DNA of 64,000 nt, from contig NZ_CP022222.1 in assembly GCF_009930815.1 (NCBI RefSeq), positions 4,196,501-4,260,500 on the forward strand, read 5' to 3'. The notes under the pieces were generated by a model. That model had not been told where the DNA came from and ran no database searches. It saw only the letters and a list, made by a program, of their open reading frames with translations. Shown here one piece after another: positions 44,675 through 52,876 of this stretch. Within the stretch, counting starts at the first letter, position 1, and each line of letters begins with the position of its first letter. A program made the translations under genes and the position numbers. The stretch is from Bradyrhizobium sp. CCBAU 051011. GTDB taxonomy: Bacteria > Pseudomonadota > Alphaproteobacteria > Rhizobiales > Xanthobacteraceae.

Positions 44675-44947
44675 TGTCACCGGCGAAGGGTGACATCGTC
44701 ACTCTATTTCGGAACAAGGTGACAGGCTCTCACTCCTATTTTCGAAGGCTTCTCTATATTTGTCACCTTGTCACCCTAAAGGAATAAAAGGGATATAGAA
44801 ACAACAGGGGATGCGATCACGGCGCGCCCCCTCCCATGGGGTCGTGACCGGGAAAAGTAGGGTGACAGGTGACAAATCCAAGAAATGCCTGCGGCACGAG
44901 GGTTTCTTGCATTTTGAGGGTGACCCGCGTGGTGACAACGGGTGACC
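44675..44947. repeat. Iteron cluster, candidate replication origin of a P4-like satellite
   Basis: The heptamer GGTGACA occurs eight times in 263 bp: plus strand at 44689, 44718, 44861, 44868 and 44931; minus strand (TGTCACC) at 44675, 44761 and 44769. Two GGTGACC variants follow at 44919 and 44941. Two copies are in direct tandem (44861-44874). The cluster abuts the 3' end of a primase-helicase gene. In phage P4 the primase-helicase alpha binds GGTGAACA-type repeats at ori and crr, which makes an origin role likely by analogy. Confidence 0.65.
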
Positions 44948-44955
44948 CGTTACGG

Positions 44956-46383
44956 TTAGATCCTAAATTCCTGCTTCAATCTGATGCCTATAAAGCGCCC
45001 CTTGATCCGTTCGCCTTTCCCGCCTGTCGGCTTGAACGGGTCGTGCCAGCGGGTTTGGTTCGACGCGTATTTGACTCCGCGCGCCCGCAGCGCTGCAATC
45101 ATGTCTTCCTTAAAGTCGTTTTTGTTGCGGCGTTCGCGCGGGCTTAGCTCCTCCCGCGCTGCCCATTCCCCGTAGACGTCGAAGATTAGCGGCACCGGGA
45201 CCATATCTTCCCGCTTGCCCGTGATGACAAGGCATTCAGAGGCAAACCGAAGCGCCGGGGACTGCGCCAGCTTTACTTCGTGTTGTGCCACCTTGCCCTT
45301 CGCGCCGATAGTGAACTTGCCTTGCTCGCGGAGACGCTCCAGCCCCTTGATGGCCCAATTAGCGATTCCCGGACGTTCGGCCGCCAGCCGGTCGCGCAAT
45401 GTGAGGTCTTCGCGACCCGCGAATGAAGTTTCGAACGTGAACACCAATTCGCGATTCGCCAGCGCGGACGAGTCGTCGATGAACTTAGGGTGACGGTTGG
45501 CGATAAGTCAGCTTCGCGGGGATTCGGACGTTCGGAAGCAAGGGCTTGTTCTTGCGGTTCACCGACAGCGCGTCATTGCCGCTGATGCTCTTGATGCGCT
45601 CAATGGCAGTGTTGCGCTTCGACGTCTCGGCGTCGGACGATCCGGGATGATAATCAGCTTTTTGTCGATCATGGCTTGCAGTCCGAAGTCGCCAGCAAGA
45701 TCGTTGAGCGTGATCGAACCGCGATGCGCCTCGCCGGTGAGCCCTTCCAGCACGTTTTTTATTGTGCCCTTGCCGCCGCGCGACGCGCCGATAAGCGCCG
45801 CAATCTTTTCCAGTGACGTATCTGGAGTCAGCGTGTAGCCGAACCACTCTTGCAGAGTCGGATGGAACGACTGGTCTAAAACCTGCTTTAGAAACGCCAG
45901 CCACATCGGACATTCGGCGTCCGGGTCAAAATTCCAATCGGGAACTCCCGTGGCGAAGTAGTCGGGCGTCAATGGCATCAGCTTGCCGGTTTCCACATTG
46001 TAGATTCCATTGCCGGCCAAGATCAGATTGTTAGACGACGGCGCGTCGTCGGCTTTCTTGATCCATTGGAAAGGCATCGCGCTTGATCGAATGCCGCTTG
46101 TGATCTTCAGTTCGTCCATTCCCGCAATCTGACCCGACGTGCTGAGGTACTGACAACCCGGATCGGTCTGCCGAATCTCGGCTCGTAAGTCGTCCGGTTC
46201 CATCACGTCCCAATAATCGGAGTCGTTTGCCGTGTAGAAGTCGCCAGCGGCGAAGAGCAGCCGATAGGGTCGCGCTTCCTTGAAGATCAGCGCGTTCTGC
46301 GACGGCGTGTTTTGGTTTCGGGGGCCGCCATAGGCGATTTCCACCGGCCACGGTTCAAACATCGGAAAGGCGTGCTTAGACAT
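44956..46383 (-). pseudogene. D5/P4-alpha-type phage helicase, two frameshifts
   Basis: Three consecutive frames give one protein. From the ATG at 46383: AIYNVE-type region GNGIYNVETGKLMPLTPDYF, WFGYTLTPDTSLEKIAALIG, then Walker A GASRGGKGTIKNVLEGL. After a shift near 45645 the next frame gives SSDAETSKRNTAIERIKSIS and GNDALSVNRKNKPLL. After a second shift near 45515 the last frame gives LIANRHPKFIDDSSALANRE and a C-terminal domain through REDLTLRDRLAAERPGIANW. These are features of D5-type SF3 helicases. Its start overlaps the primase stop by 8 nt (coupled). Inactive as read. Confidence 0.8.
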
Positions 46384-47071
46384 TGTCGAAATCCCTTGCG
46401 GCGGTGTTGAACAGTTGGAAGACGACCAAGCCGGGGACTCGGAATTCCAAACACATGCTGCGTAGCGTGCCGATTCCTACACCGCTCCCGTGCGATGGGT
46501 CGAACGATTCCCAGCGCAGGCGATTGCGTGCGTCGGTGTCTTCATCGCCGTAGCCCTCGCCAGTTGAACAGAATTCAAAGAACAGTTCGGCCACGTCTTC
46601 ATTGGCGTTGCAGGTGCTATTCAGCGCCATCGCGAAGCGCTGCCAGTTCGCGTTCCCCGACAGGTATTCGACGTCCAGATGTTCAAAAAGTAGTTTGGCC
46701 TTATCGACTCCGATGAAGCCGATTCCCTTGTCATTCGAATTGACGAAGCGGCGCGGCAGCGGCGGCAATCGTTCATCGAGTTCGGCGAGCGTGTAGCGTC
46801 GCGCGAAGTGGTCGATCTGGAGAATGCGGCTTGTGAACGGGGAGGCCTTCATGTGCCGAAAGCCGGGCATTCGGAAGACCCGCGCCCGGTCGGACACGGT
46901 CGGATCGCCGCCAAACTTCACGGCCATTCGCTTCGCGACGTTCTGCGCCAAAGCGAAATCGGTCGTCTGTTCGATCATAAATAGCGCTTGATGGCGGCCG
47001 GGGCGACGATCACGAGCTCGAAGAGCGGCCGTCCGAATCCGGACGGCTTTTTGTGGGCCAAGCGCCAGCAT
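46376..47071 (-). pseudogene. Phage/satellite primase (PrimPol-PriCT), N-terminus lost
   Basis: Protein-like sequence starts around residue 30 (PGRHQALFMIEQTTDFALAQ) and continues VAKRMAVKFGGDPTVSDRAR, FRMPGFRHMK (primase domain end), then a PriCT-like region: LFEHLDVEYLSGNANWQRFA, FEFCSTGEGYGDEDTDARNR. The catalytic N-terminal part of the primase domain is missing because homology breaks at about 47050, where the opposite-strand TIGR04141 relic begins. Forms a coupled pair with the helicase downstream. Confidence 0.72.
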
Positions 47072-48495
47072 TGCCGCCGGCTTGGTTCGACTTTGTCAGT
47101 GGCTTTGCGACAGGCGGTCTTGGGCGCCTCGTAAATCAAAGTTGTGCCGCTGTACTGTTCTTGGAAGTCGTCCCTGACGATAAGCGGCTAGCGACGCGAA
47201 TCATGGCCCTGACTTTTGGGACCGGGCATCATTCGCTCGATCCGGATGCATTTGAGCGAAGCTTCGGTCTGAAGGTCGTTCTCAACTCCGTAGCCCGTTC
47301 GAATTTGCGGAGCCTAGACATTGCTACGCTCGATGCCACCACCTTCCAGAAGCGCATTCAGGCCAGTCGGGATGCTGATTTGCAGGGATTTGGAGTCGAC
47401 GTTGATCGCGATCTTTTGAGGCTGGCTGCAGGATCACCTAAGGATAATTCGTTCGCAAAATCCCTCGCGGGTAAAGACGCTCTAACACTGCACACAAAGA
47501 CGTCGCCCGACGACGTGATTGATAAGTGCAAGATAGCGCTCAAACTCTATCATGCTACAGACTACAAAAAAGACTTCGGGTTTATCGACTTCGTAGCGCC
47601 CGTCCGACAACGAAATCTTCTTGAGCAACTGGAGCAGCAGCCTTCGCTGAATTGCGGAAATTGGTGAAGGGAAATGCATCGGACCTTCACATCGCGTTGC
47701 CGGATATACTGGGGCCCTGAGGAGGCGGTCGAGGTTGGGTATTTTGGCATTGGGTTAAGATCGGGACGAAGGCAGGCTTATGTGCAAATTGCGATTGAAG
47801 ACTACGTTGATGAGCTCAAAGCAGGTCAGATCTCCGATATTGCAGACATGGCCGAACTTCGCGCGAGCCATGAGGTGCGCGTTATTGTCGATGGCGAGGG
47901 AGACAGAAAGCAGAAGCGCAAATCGTACGATTGCTTCGTCTATGAATTGACGCACAAAGGTGATACCTACGTTCTATTTGCCGGCGACTGGTTCGTGGTC
48001 GACAAGGCGTTTCACGCTGCTGTCGAAACGGATTTCCTCAAGCTGTTAGCAAAAAAGGCATTTGTGCCATCCACAAAAAGCAAGAGCGAACGTGATTTCA
48101 TCGCGGAGCTCGATGCCCGCAAAACCTTGCTCAATCTTGATCAAGTCAAACTCTCGCCGGCAGGGGCGCCTGGTGCCAATCTTGAACCATGCGATTTTCT
48201 TTCGACAACCAGGCAATTTATCCATCTAAAGGATGGTCACGGATCAGCGCCAATTAGTCATCTCTGGAATCAGGGCGTTGTGTCTGCCGAAAGCTTCATT
48301 CGTGATGAGAAGTTTCGGATAGACCTCCGTAAGGAAGTAAAGAAGCGCCAGGCGCAATCCAAGAAGACGGGCTTTGATGCCATTCTGCCAGACGGTCGCT
48401 CGAAGCCAGTCCCGGGCGAATACACTGTGGTTTTTGGAATTATGCGTGACCGATACAAGAGATCCGGAGCGATCAGCCTTCCCTTTTTCAGCAAG
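47053..48495 (+). pseudogene. TIGR04141/DUF6119 family protein, split by two frameshifts and truncated
   Basis: The first frame gives PAWFDFVSGFATGG, ATRIMALTFGTGHHSLDPDA and FERSFGLKVVLNSVARSNLR, through KKDFGFIDFVAPVRQRNLLE. After a shift near 47645 comes FAELRKLVKGNASDLHIALP. After a second near 47715 comes EEAVEVGYFGIGLRSGRRQA and a C-terminal part through CDFLSTTRQFIHLKDGHGSA and SEYTVVFGIM-like GEYTVVFGIMRDRYKRSG. This is the TIGR04141 'sporadically distributed' family (about 550 residues), often in defence or mobile islands. The N-terminus is cut at the primase junction, and the C-terminus ends at the DUF3606 gene. Probably non-functional. Confidence 0.75.
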
Positions 48496-48497
48496 GG

Positions 48498-48683
48498 ATG
48501 GCGAAGGCAAAGAAGAGATCAAGCCGCGGACGCAAGCAGGACCGGCCGCGGGTCGCCGGTGGGCAGGATTACGAGGTGCGCTACACGGCGAAGAAGACGA
48601 AGAGGTCGGCAGGTGCGGTGAAGAAGGCGGTGAAGAAGGTCGGCAGCAGCCGCAAGCGGGTCGAGCGTCGGCTTGGACGTTAG
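48498..48683 (+). CDS. DUF3606 protein
   Basis: 61 residues: MAKAKKRSSRGRKQDRPRVA, GGQDYEVRYTAKKTKRSAGA, VKKAVKKVGSSRKRVERRLG. This is DUF3606, a very basic protein with a helix-turn-helix-like C-terminal half, common in rhizobia and associated with stress. It overlaps the truncated tail frame of the TIGR04141 relic. AAGG precedes the ATG closely. Confidence 0.85.
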   Translation: MAKAKKRSSRGRKQDRPRVAGGQDYEVRYTAKKTKRSAGAVKKAVKKVGSSRKRVERRLGR

Positions 48684-48816
48684 GAACGCGATCGAGGCTG
48701 GCGGGTTGAGCCGATATCGCACCGCTTCCCCCAGGGTGCGATTCCTCAGTCACAAGGGTCTCGGGGTCGCCGCTCGAGGCCCTTCTCCTTTCATTGCGTG
48801 CGCCGAGCACGACGAA

Positions 48817-48839
48817 TGCCGCCAAGGCGGCAATTTTTT
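48817..48839 (+). terminator. Rho-independent terminator
   Basis: TGCCGC, loop CAAG, GCGGCA, then A and six T residues. It lies 134 nt after the DUF3606 stop on the same strand. Confidence 0.65.
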
Positions 48840-48850
48840 GGCTCTGGCGA

Positions 48851-49051
48851 TTATAGGAGGAATTTGACGCCGATCATCGTTTCGGTTCGCCAAATAGCTA
48901 TGCATCTGATGCGGTCAGAGGCGACGACCAGTGTAAACTGTGCCGGAAGGCTGCTCGTGCTGACTAACTGCAAGGCCGCTCCAGTCTCAGACCGGTTACG
49001 AACGAGACAGGCAATCGCGTGCCCGCTAAACTCAATGCTTCCAGATTTCAA
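48851..49051 (-). CDS. PilZ-domain protein, short form
   Basis: 66 residues, TTG start. KSGSIEFSGHAIACLVRNRS, ETGAALQLVSTSSLPAQFTL and CIAIWRTETMIGVKF match the PilZ beta barrel (the N-S-x-x-G-like RNRSETGA turn). The N-terminal RxxxR c-di-GMP arm is missing: an upstream in-frame TGA precedes the TTG, and MKRFEI lies in another frame. It may therefore be a truncated gene unable to bind c-di-GMP. Confidence 0.65.
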   Translation of the reverse strand: MKSGSIEFSGHAIACLVRNRSETGAALQLVSTSSLPAQFTLVVASDRIRCIAIWRTETMIGVKFLL

Positions 49052-49065
49052 AACGCTTCATCCGA

Positions 49066-49281
49066 TCAGGCGCAACGATCCCGTTTCGAGGGCTGCGAAC
49101 CTGGGGATTTTAACCACTCATTCAAGCGCGCTGCGTGTTCAGCCTGGCGGGCACGCCTCAGGAGCAGTTCCTGAGCCGTGCCGGGAGGAAGCGCCTCGGC
49201 CGCCTCTCTAAAGCGGTGAGCCTCTTCCGCTAACCGTTCTCCAAAGCTTTTTTCATGCTTAATGCGGCGACGTTTCTGCAT
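49066..49281 (-). CDS. Small helical hypothetical protein, rhizobial family
   Basis: 71 residues from the ATG at 49281 with GGAG 7-8 nt upstream: MQKRRRIKHEKSFGERLAEE, AHRFREAAEALPPGTAQELL, LRRARQAEHAARLNEWLKSP. The pattern (basic N-terminus, long amphipathic helix, LPPG turn, second helix) recurs as a small conserved hypothetical in Bradyrhizobium. Function unknown. Confidence 0.7.
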   Translation of the reverse strand: MQKRRRIKHEKSFGERLAEEAHRFREAAEALPPGTAQELLLRRARQAEHAARLNEWLKSPGSQPSKRDRCA

Positions 49282-49720
49282 ACGCTGCTCCATTCCATTT
49301 GGTGAAGGCGGGAGCGCGTCGTTGCGATCTCATCACCGAAGATGCCTGGGCCGGGCGGTGATGGCTGGTATGATAGTCCAACTGGAAACGTCGGCTGTTC
49401 GCTACCCGACTTAAGGGCTCATTCCTTCGGAGGGGCTGGTATGAGTGCTCCGAGTGGAACGACAGCCGTTTCACTCAAGTTGAGTGACTGTAGCCGATGG
49501 CGCGCAAGGCTGAATTTCGACGCGGCCCTTTGTAGGTGAAATTGTTGCAGCTGAGTTAGCTGCGTTGACGCACGGGCCTTCACACGATTTTGCCGCTTTA
49601 TCCCGGCATGATGATTCGGCGCTCGAAAGAACGCAAGGACGGCTCTGGCACATTAGCCCCCAAGCCCCTCGCCAGAGCCGTTTCATCAAGACCCGTGTTC
49701 GCTGAGGCTCCTTTAATGGC
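49282..49720. other. Intergenic, no gene recognised
   Basis: Short frames only; no motif or RNA structure recognised. Confidence 0.5.
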
Positions 49721-49825
49721 ATGGCTTCCGCTATGCAGCGATCTCGTTCTGCGATTGTCCTGGAAGTCATCACCGCGGCGGCGGTGGTCGTGCTCGTCGT
49801 GTACGTGATATTCCCACCCAACTAG
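49721..49825 (+). CDS. Possible 34-residue membrane peptide
   Basis: MASAMQRSRSAIVLEVITAA followed by AVVVLVVYVIFPPN: one transmembrane helix behind a basic start. No clear Shine-Dalgarno sequence; the second ATG (49733) is an alternative start. Confidence 0.4.
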   Translation: MASAMQRSRSAIVLEVITAAAVVVLVVYVIFPPN

Positions 49826-49899
49826 CCAGCGGTGCCAGACGCCCGCGCCGCGTGGGGGCGGACAGAAACTCTATTGTCGGGAGGCTTTAGGCGAACAGC

Positions 49900-50130
49900 T
49901 CAGATCCTGCTGGTGTGAAGATTACAAGGTCCTGGATTCGTGCATCGTTCAGCCAGCAGCGTTCGATTAGATCGGGCTTGCATCGCCGGGACGTCGTCAG
50001 GATCGGCCGGATTTCTATTGCAGTTCGGGCAAGGTGCGCCGGCGCCGCCGCAACCACAGGCCCTTTCTCCCAAGAACGGCCGATCGAGGTGATTTTCACA
50101 AACCCACCGGCACCGAGGACAGTACCTCAT
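49900..50130 (-). CDS. Small Cys-rich protein, paralogue of the gene at 7999
   Basis: 76 residues from the ATG at 50130: MRYCPRCRWVCENHLDRPFL, GERACGCGGAGAPCPNCN, then a polar tail that may be out of frame with the ancestral one. The CxxC-WVCENH-CxCGGAGxPC core is shared with the protein at 7999-8148. Probably a zinc-ribbon protein; function unknown. Confidence 0.7.
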   Translation of the reverse strand: MRYCPRCRWVCENHLDRPFLGERACGCGGAGAPCPNCNRNPADPDDVPAMQARSNRTLLAERCTNPGPCNLHTSRI

Positions 50131-50759
50131 CAATTCCGCCCGCTAGCAAAGGAAGACCAATGTCCGGTGCTGTCATTGCGTTCCGGCGCGGTTAACTTTT
50201 GTTGTAGCGAGAGACGGCTGTCCGGTGCTGTAATTTCGGCGCGGCCCTTTGTGCTGGTCACACACGCAAGGGCTGGCCTCCAGGGGCCTTGGCTCCACTC
50301 CTCAGCCCCCACTCTCGGGTCAAAATTTTCGTCATGGGTCAGAGCGGCTCACTTTTACGGAGCCGACGGCGGAGTCATGGTCCGCCGCCGACCGCGACAT
50401 AGATGCCGCACCCGCGGTGTCGGAGGCCTCCGGTTAGCGTCGGCGCGCTCACTGACGGCCGCCCCGTGGTGAGCGGGAGACGGCTCCGCTCACCCCGGAG
50501 CCGTCTCCATTCGCGCCGAAATCTCCTCGAACAAACGCGGCCCCGGGGGGACTACGAGGGACCGCGAGTTCCAAAGTTCATTTGGAGTCGACGATGTTTA
50601 AGGTGTGCCGCTCTCACTTCGGCACAGACGCGCAACACCTTCAGGGCGGGATCGTTCCTACCAGCGTTGCCTGCCGTACCAGTCGTTGGGGCGAAAATGG
50701 TAGGCCTGCACTATTGAGCTGCTGCAATCCCCCGGCGATAATGCGCGCCTGGGGGCGAG
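50131..50759. other. Intergenic with repeats
   Basis: 629 bp without an accepted gene. Contains two direct copies of TGTCCGGTGCTGT (50161 and 50219), each followed by CGGCGCGG, and the hairpin at 50476. Confidence 0.5.
50476..50508. repeat. 12-bp perfect stem-loop
   Basis: GGAGACGGCTCC pairs perfectly with GGAGCCGTCTCC across a 9-nt loop. Very stable, but without a T-run on either strand. Confidence 0.75.
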
Positions 50760-51152
50760 ATGGACTGGTCATTTCTGATAGTGCTGGCGATCGCGGGCGG
50801 GTTCTTCCTATGGCGCCAGTCGAAGAACGCGGAAGCCGCGAAAGTCGCCAACGCGAGGTTGGAGAGAGGCACACGCCTGTATCAGCGCATCAAGGAGGGA
50901 ATGCGGGAGTACCATTGGCGAGAGCGCGAGCAGCCTTTGTGGCGAGCGAAGCACGGCGAGTTAGTGTTTGAGACCGCTCACATGTCGGCTTTCCATGTCA
51001 GCCATGTGGGCTTCTATTTCAAAGACCTCGATGAATATGGGCTCTACGGCTTCTTCGCAGGTAACGGCGACGAATTCTTCGAGAGCTACTACCGCACGGA
51101 CAGAACCTTCCAAGAGGAAGGGCAGCTACTGCATAAGATGAGTGACCTTTAA
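50760..51152 (+). CDS. Membrane-anchored hypothetical protein
   Basis: 130 residues: one N-terminal membrane helix (MDWSFLIVLAIAGGFFLWRQ) and a soluble domain rich in aromatics and acidic residues (FYFKDLDEYGLYGFFAGNGD, EFFESYYRTDRTF). No family recognised. Intact frame; a GGCGAGATGG context gives a weak ribosome-binding site. Confidence 0.6.
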   Translation: MDWSFLIVLAIAGGFFLWRQSKNAEAAKVANARLERGTRLYQRIKEGMREYHWREREQPLWRAKHGELVFETAHMSAFHVSHVGFYFKDLDEYGLYGFFAGNGDEFFESYYRTDRTFQEEGQLLHKMSDL

Positions 51153-51243
51153 CCGCCGGCATGGCATCGCCGCTGTCGGGGGATAAGCGGACATCGCGAT
51201 TTATGAGGCCACGCGCAAGGCAAATAGATCAGCGCCGCCCTGC

Positions 51244-51380
51244 TTATGAAAACGAGTCCTTCACGCGGTTTATCGCCGGGTGTTTCCGATTCTTCATCTT
51301 AATCCAGTCCGCGGATCGCCCGGCATGGTAGCGGCTGTCAGCGCGCTTGGACACGAGCCCCTCACCGGCCGATTGGGGAC
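51244..51380 (-). pseudogene. ATP-dependent DNA ligase fragment (end of catalytic domain)
   Basis: The minus-strand frame ending at TAA (51244-51246) reads GEGLVSKRADSRYHAGRSAD then WIKMKNRKHPAINRVKDSF. EGLVSKR and WIKMKN are the ligase motifs IV-V of LigD-like ATP-dependent ligases (the second Lys contacts ATP). The upstream end is cut exactly where the 150-bp direct repeat starts (51381), so the rest of the gene was removed by rearrangement. Confidence 0.7.
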
Positions 51381-51530
51381 CTTGGTCCCGCGCGTCGGAA
51401 CGCAAGGATCGAACGCAAACATACGCATGCGGGATAAATAGGCAACCGCGGGGGGAAATGCGAGGCTGAGTTAGACCAGTTGGAGGGTCAACTGACGCCG
51501 ATCTCGGTCCTCGTGCCGTTCGACGAAATC
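51381..51530. repeat. Direct repeat, copy 1 (about 150 bp)
   Basis: CTTGGTCCCGCGCGTCGGAA ... TTCGACGAAATC matches 51746-51893 with scattered differences. On the minus strand it carries DFVERHED..RDRRQLTLQLV and a stop, a duplicated tail of the gene at 51834-52186. Confidence 0.85.
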
Positions 51531-51636
51531 ACCTCGACCAGATGCGCTGCGACCACCCGGTAGCCGGGTCTAGTTGACGGTTCCAAGATAAGCGCGCCTT
51601 GTCGTCGTTCACCCCAGGGGACACCGAGGGTAAGTC

Positions 51637-51735
51637 ATGACCGACCAGACCATCCGACGCCTCATCGCCGCTGTAGTTGTCGTCTGCACCTTCATGATCG
51701 TGAACCACATCTGGATTGCCATCGGTCCCGACTAG
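51637..51735 (+). CDS. Possible 32-residue membrane peptide
   Basis: MTDQTIRRLIAAVVVVCTFM then IVNHIWIAIGPD: one membrane helix; GAGGG lies 6-7 nt before the ATG. It lies between the two direct repeats. Confidence 0.45.
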   Translation: MTDQTIRRLIAAVVVVCTFMIVNHIWIAIGPD

Positions 51736-51745
51736 CAGAAGTCCA

Positions 51746-51893
51746 CTTGGTCCCGCGCGTCGGAATGCAAGGATCGAGCGCGCACGTACGCATGCGGGAT
51801 AAATAGGCAACCGCAGGCAAAATGCGAGTCTGATTAGACCAGCCGAAGGCTCAACTGACGCCGATCCTGCCCTTCGTGCCTTTCGACGAAATC
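51746..51893. repeat. Direct repeat, copy 2 (about 148 bp)
   Basis: Second copy of the 51381-51530 repeat, overlapping the 3' end of the frameshifted gene at 51834. Confidence 0.85.
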
Positions 51894-52186
51894 CGAGATC
51901 GCGGCTGGCAGCTCGCGCAGCTGCAGATCGCAGCGGCGGCGCAGTTCGCGGGCGACGTCTTCGGAAACATCTTCCGACCAGCGTTCGGCGGTGTTGAAGG
52001 CGACGACGCGGATCGGGTTGCTGTATTGGCCGGCTAACAGGTTTTGAATGACGGTCTCGAGATCCGTGGCTCGTAATCGGCTTCACGCCAGGCCCGGCCT
52101 AATCGGCCGAAATCATCCGCGACCAAATAGACCGTCGCATCGTTGTCGTTCGGGACGATCGACGGCGTCCAACTAGACTTACGCAT
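51834..52186 (-). pseudogene. Conserved hypothetical protein with a 1-nt deletion
   Basis: From the ATG at 52186: MRKSSWTPSIVPNDNDATVY, LVADDFGRLGRAWREADYE, where one G is missing near 52070. Restoring it joins to ATDLETVIQNLLAGQYSNPI, RVVAFNTAERWSEDVSEDVA, RELRRRCDLQLRELPAAISD. The total length of 353 nt is one short of 118 codons, consistent with a single deletion. Intact relatives of about 117 residues are common Bradyrhizobium hypotheticals. Function unknown. Confidence 0.7.
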
Positions 52187-52313
52187 ATGAACTCCACGCA
52201 ATACGGTTTCAAATTGACCTGCGCTGAATCGTTCCGAACTGAGGCGGCCTTTATTTTACTGCTTGGTCAAAATTGACCAGCGGGATTGCTGAAAATAATC
52301 CAGGCTCTGGGTC

Positions 52314-52547
52314 ATGACCTTTGAAGCGACAAAGCTCACCCATGAAAAGCTCACCCATGAAGAGTTTGCCTCCCTGCTCGCGGTCGGCAACGCCCGTGTA
52401 CATGGGCCTGCACCCGCGATCCCCGCTGAACATAGTGCCCGATTGATCGCGTTGGGCTACGTCTTTCATCTCGAAGGTAGGCTGCGGATGACCACGCCCG
52501 GCAGAGTGCGGATATATGTTGGCAACTCGCCAATTGAGGCGGCCTGA
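52314..52547 (+). CDS. Small conserved hypothetical protein with internal duplication
   Basis: 77 residues: MTFEATKLTHEKLTHEEFAS, LLAVGNARVHGPAPAIPAEH, SARLIALGYVFHLEGRLRMT. A perfect 15-bp tandem duplication (52332-52346, 52347-52361) encodes KLTHE twice. Likely a small winged-helix-like fold. Function unknown. Followed 10 nt later by a zinc-ribbon gene. Confidence 0.65.
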   Translation: MTFEATKLTHEKLTHEEFASLLAVGNARVHGPAPAIPAEHSARLIALGYVFHLEGRLRMTTPGRVRIYVGNSPIEAA

Positions 52548-52557
52548 AAGGTTCAGA

Positions 52558-52707
52558 ATGACGTCTAAAATCAAAGAACATAAGTGCGTTGCTTGCAACG
52601 GAACGGGCTTCCCCGACGTGATGCAGCCGGTACAACCGGACCGCAAAATCTATCCCGTCAAATGCACGGCCTGCGCCGGCAAGGGAAGGATTACGGACGT
52701 CAACTGA
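52558..52707 (+). CDS. Zinc-ribbon (DnaJ-type CxxCxGxG) mini-protein
   Basis: 49 residues from the ATG at 52558: CVACNGTGFPDVMQPVQPDR and CTACAGKGRITDVN contain two CxxC knuckles of the DnaJ central-domain type, forming one zinc site. GAAAGG precedes the ATG. It may be cotranscribed with the gene before it. Probably binds protein or RNA; the role is unknown. Confidence 0.7.
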   Translation: MTSKIKEHKCVACNGTGFPDVMQPVQPDRKIYPVKCTACAGKGRITDVN

Positions 52708-52714
52708 GGCGGCT

Positions 52715-52876
52715 TTACCGTTCTGGATCGAATTGCGCGACCTTACGACCTTCCCGCCATAGCTCTATGGTGTGAAAGTCGCACTTCACCCCCGTCCGCG
52801 CGACCACCTTGAAGACTCCTTGGAAGGGCTTCAGCTCTGCCGCTGGGGCAAGGCAGCGAACTGAAGATGGTTTCAA
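52715..52876 (-). CDS. Small protein translationally coupled to the HTH gene
   Basis: 53 residues with TTG start at 52876 overlapping the stop of the upstream HTH gene (TTGA). LKPFQGVFKVVARTGVKCDF, HTIELWREGRKVAQFDPER shows a compact protein-like beta pattern. Family unrecognised. The TTGA overlap supports translation. Confidence 0.55.
   Translation of the reverse strand: MKPSSVRCLAPAAELKPFQGVFKVVARTGVKCDFHTIELWREGRKVAQFDPER

Noticed and set aside
51529..52086. 185-codon minus-strand frame
   Set aside because: Arg/Pro-rich shadow; the same DNA reads as the frameshifted gene at 51834 in another frame.
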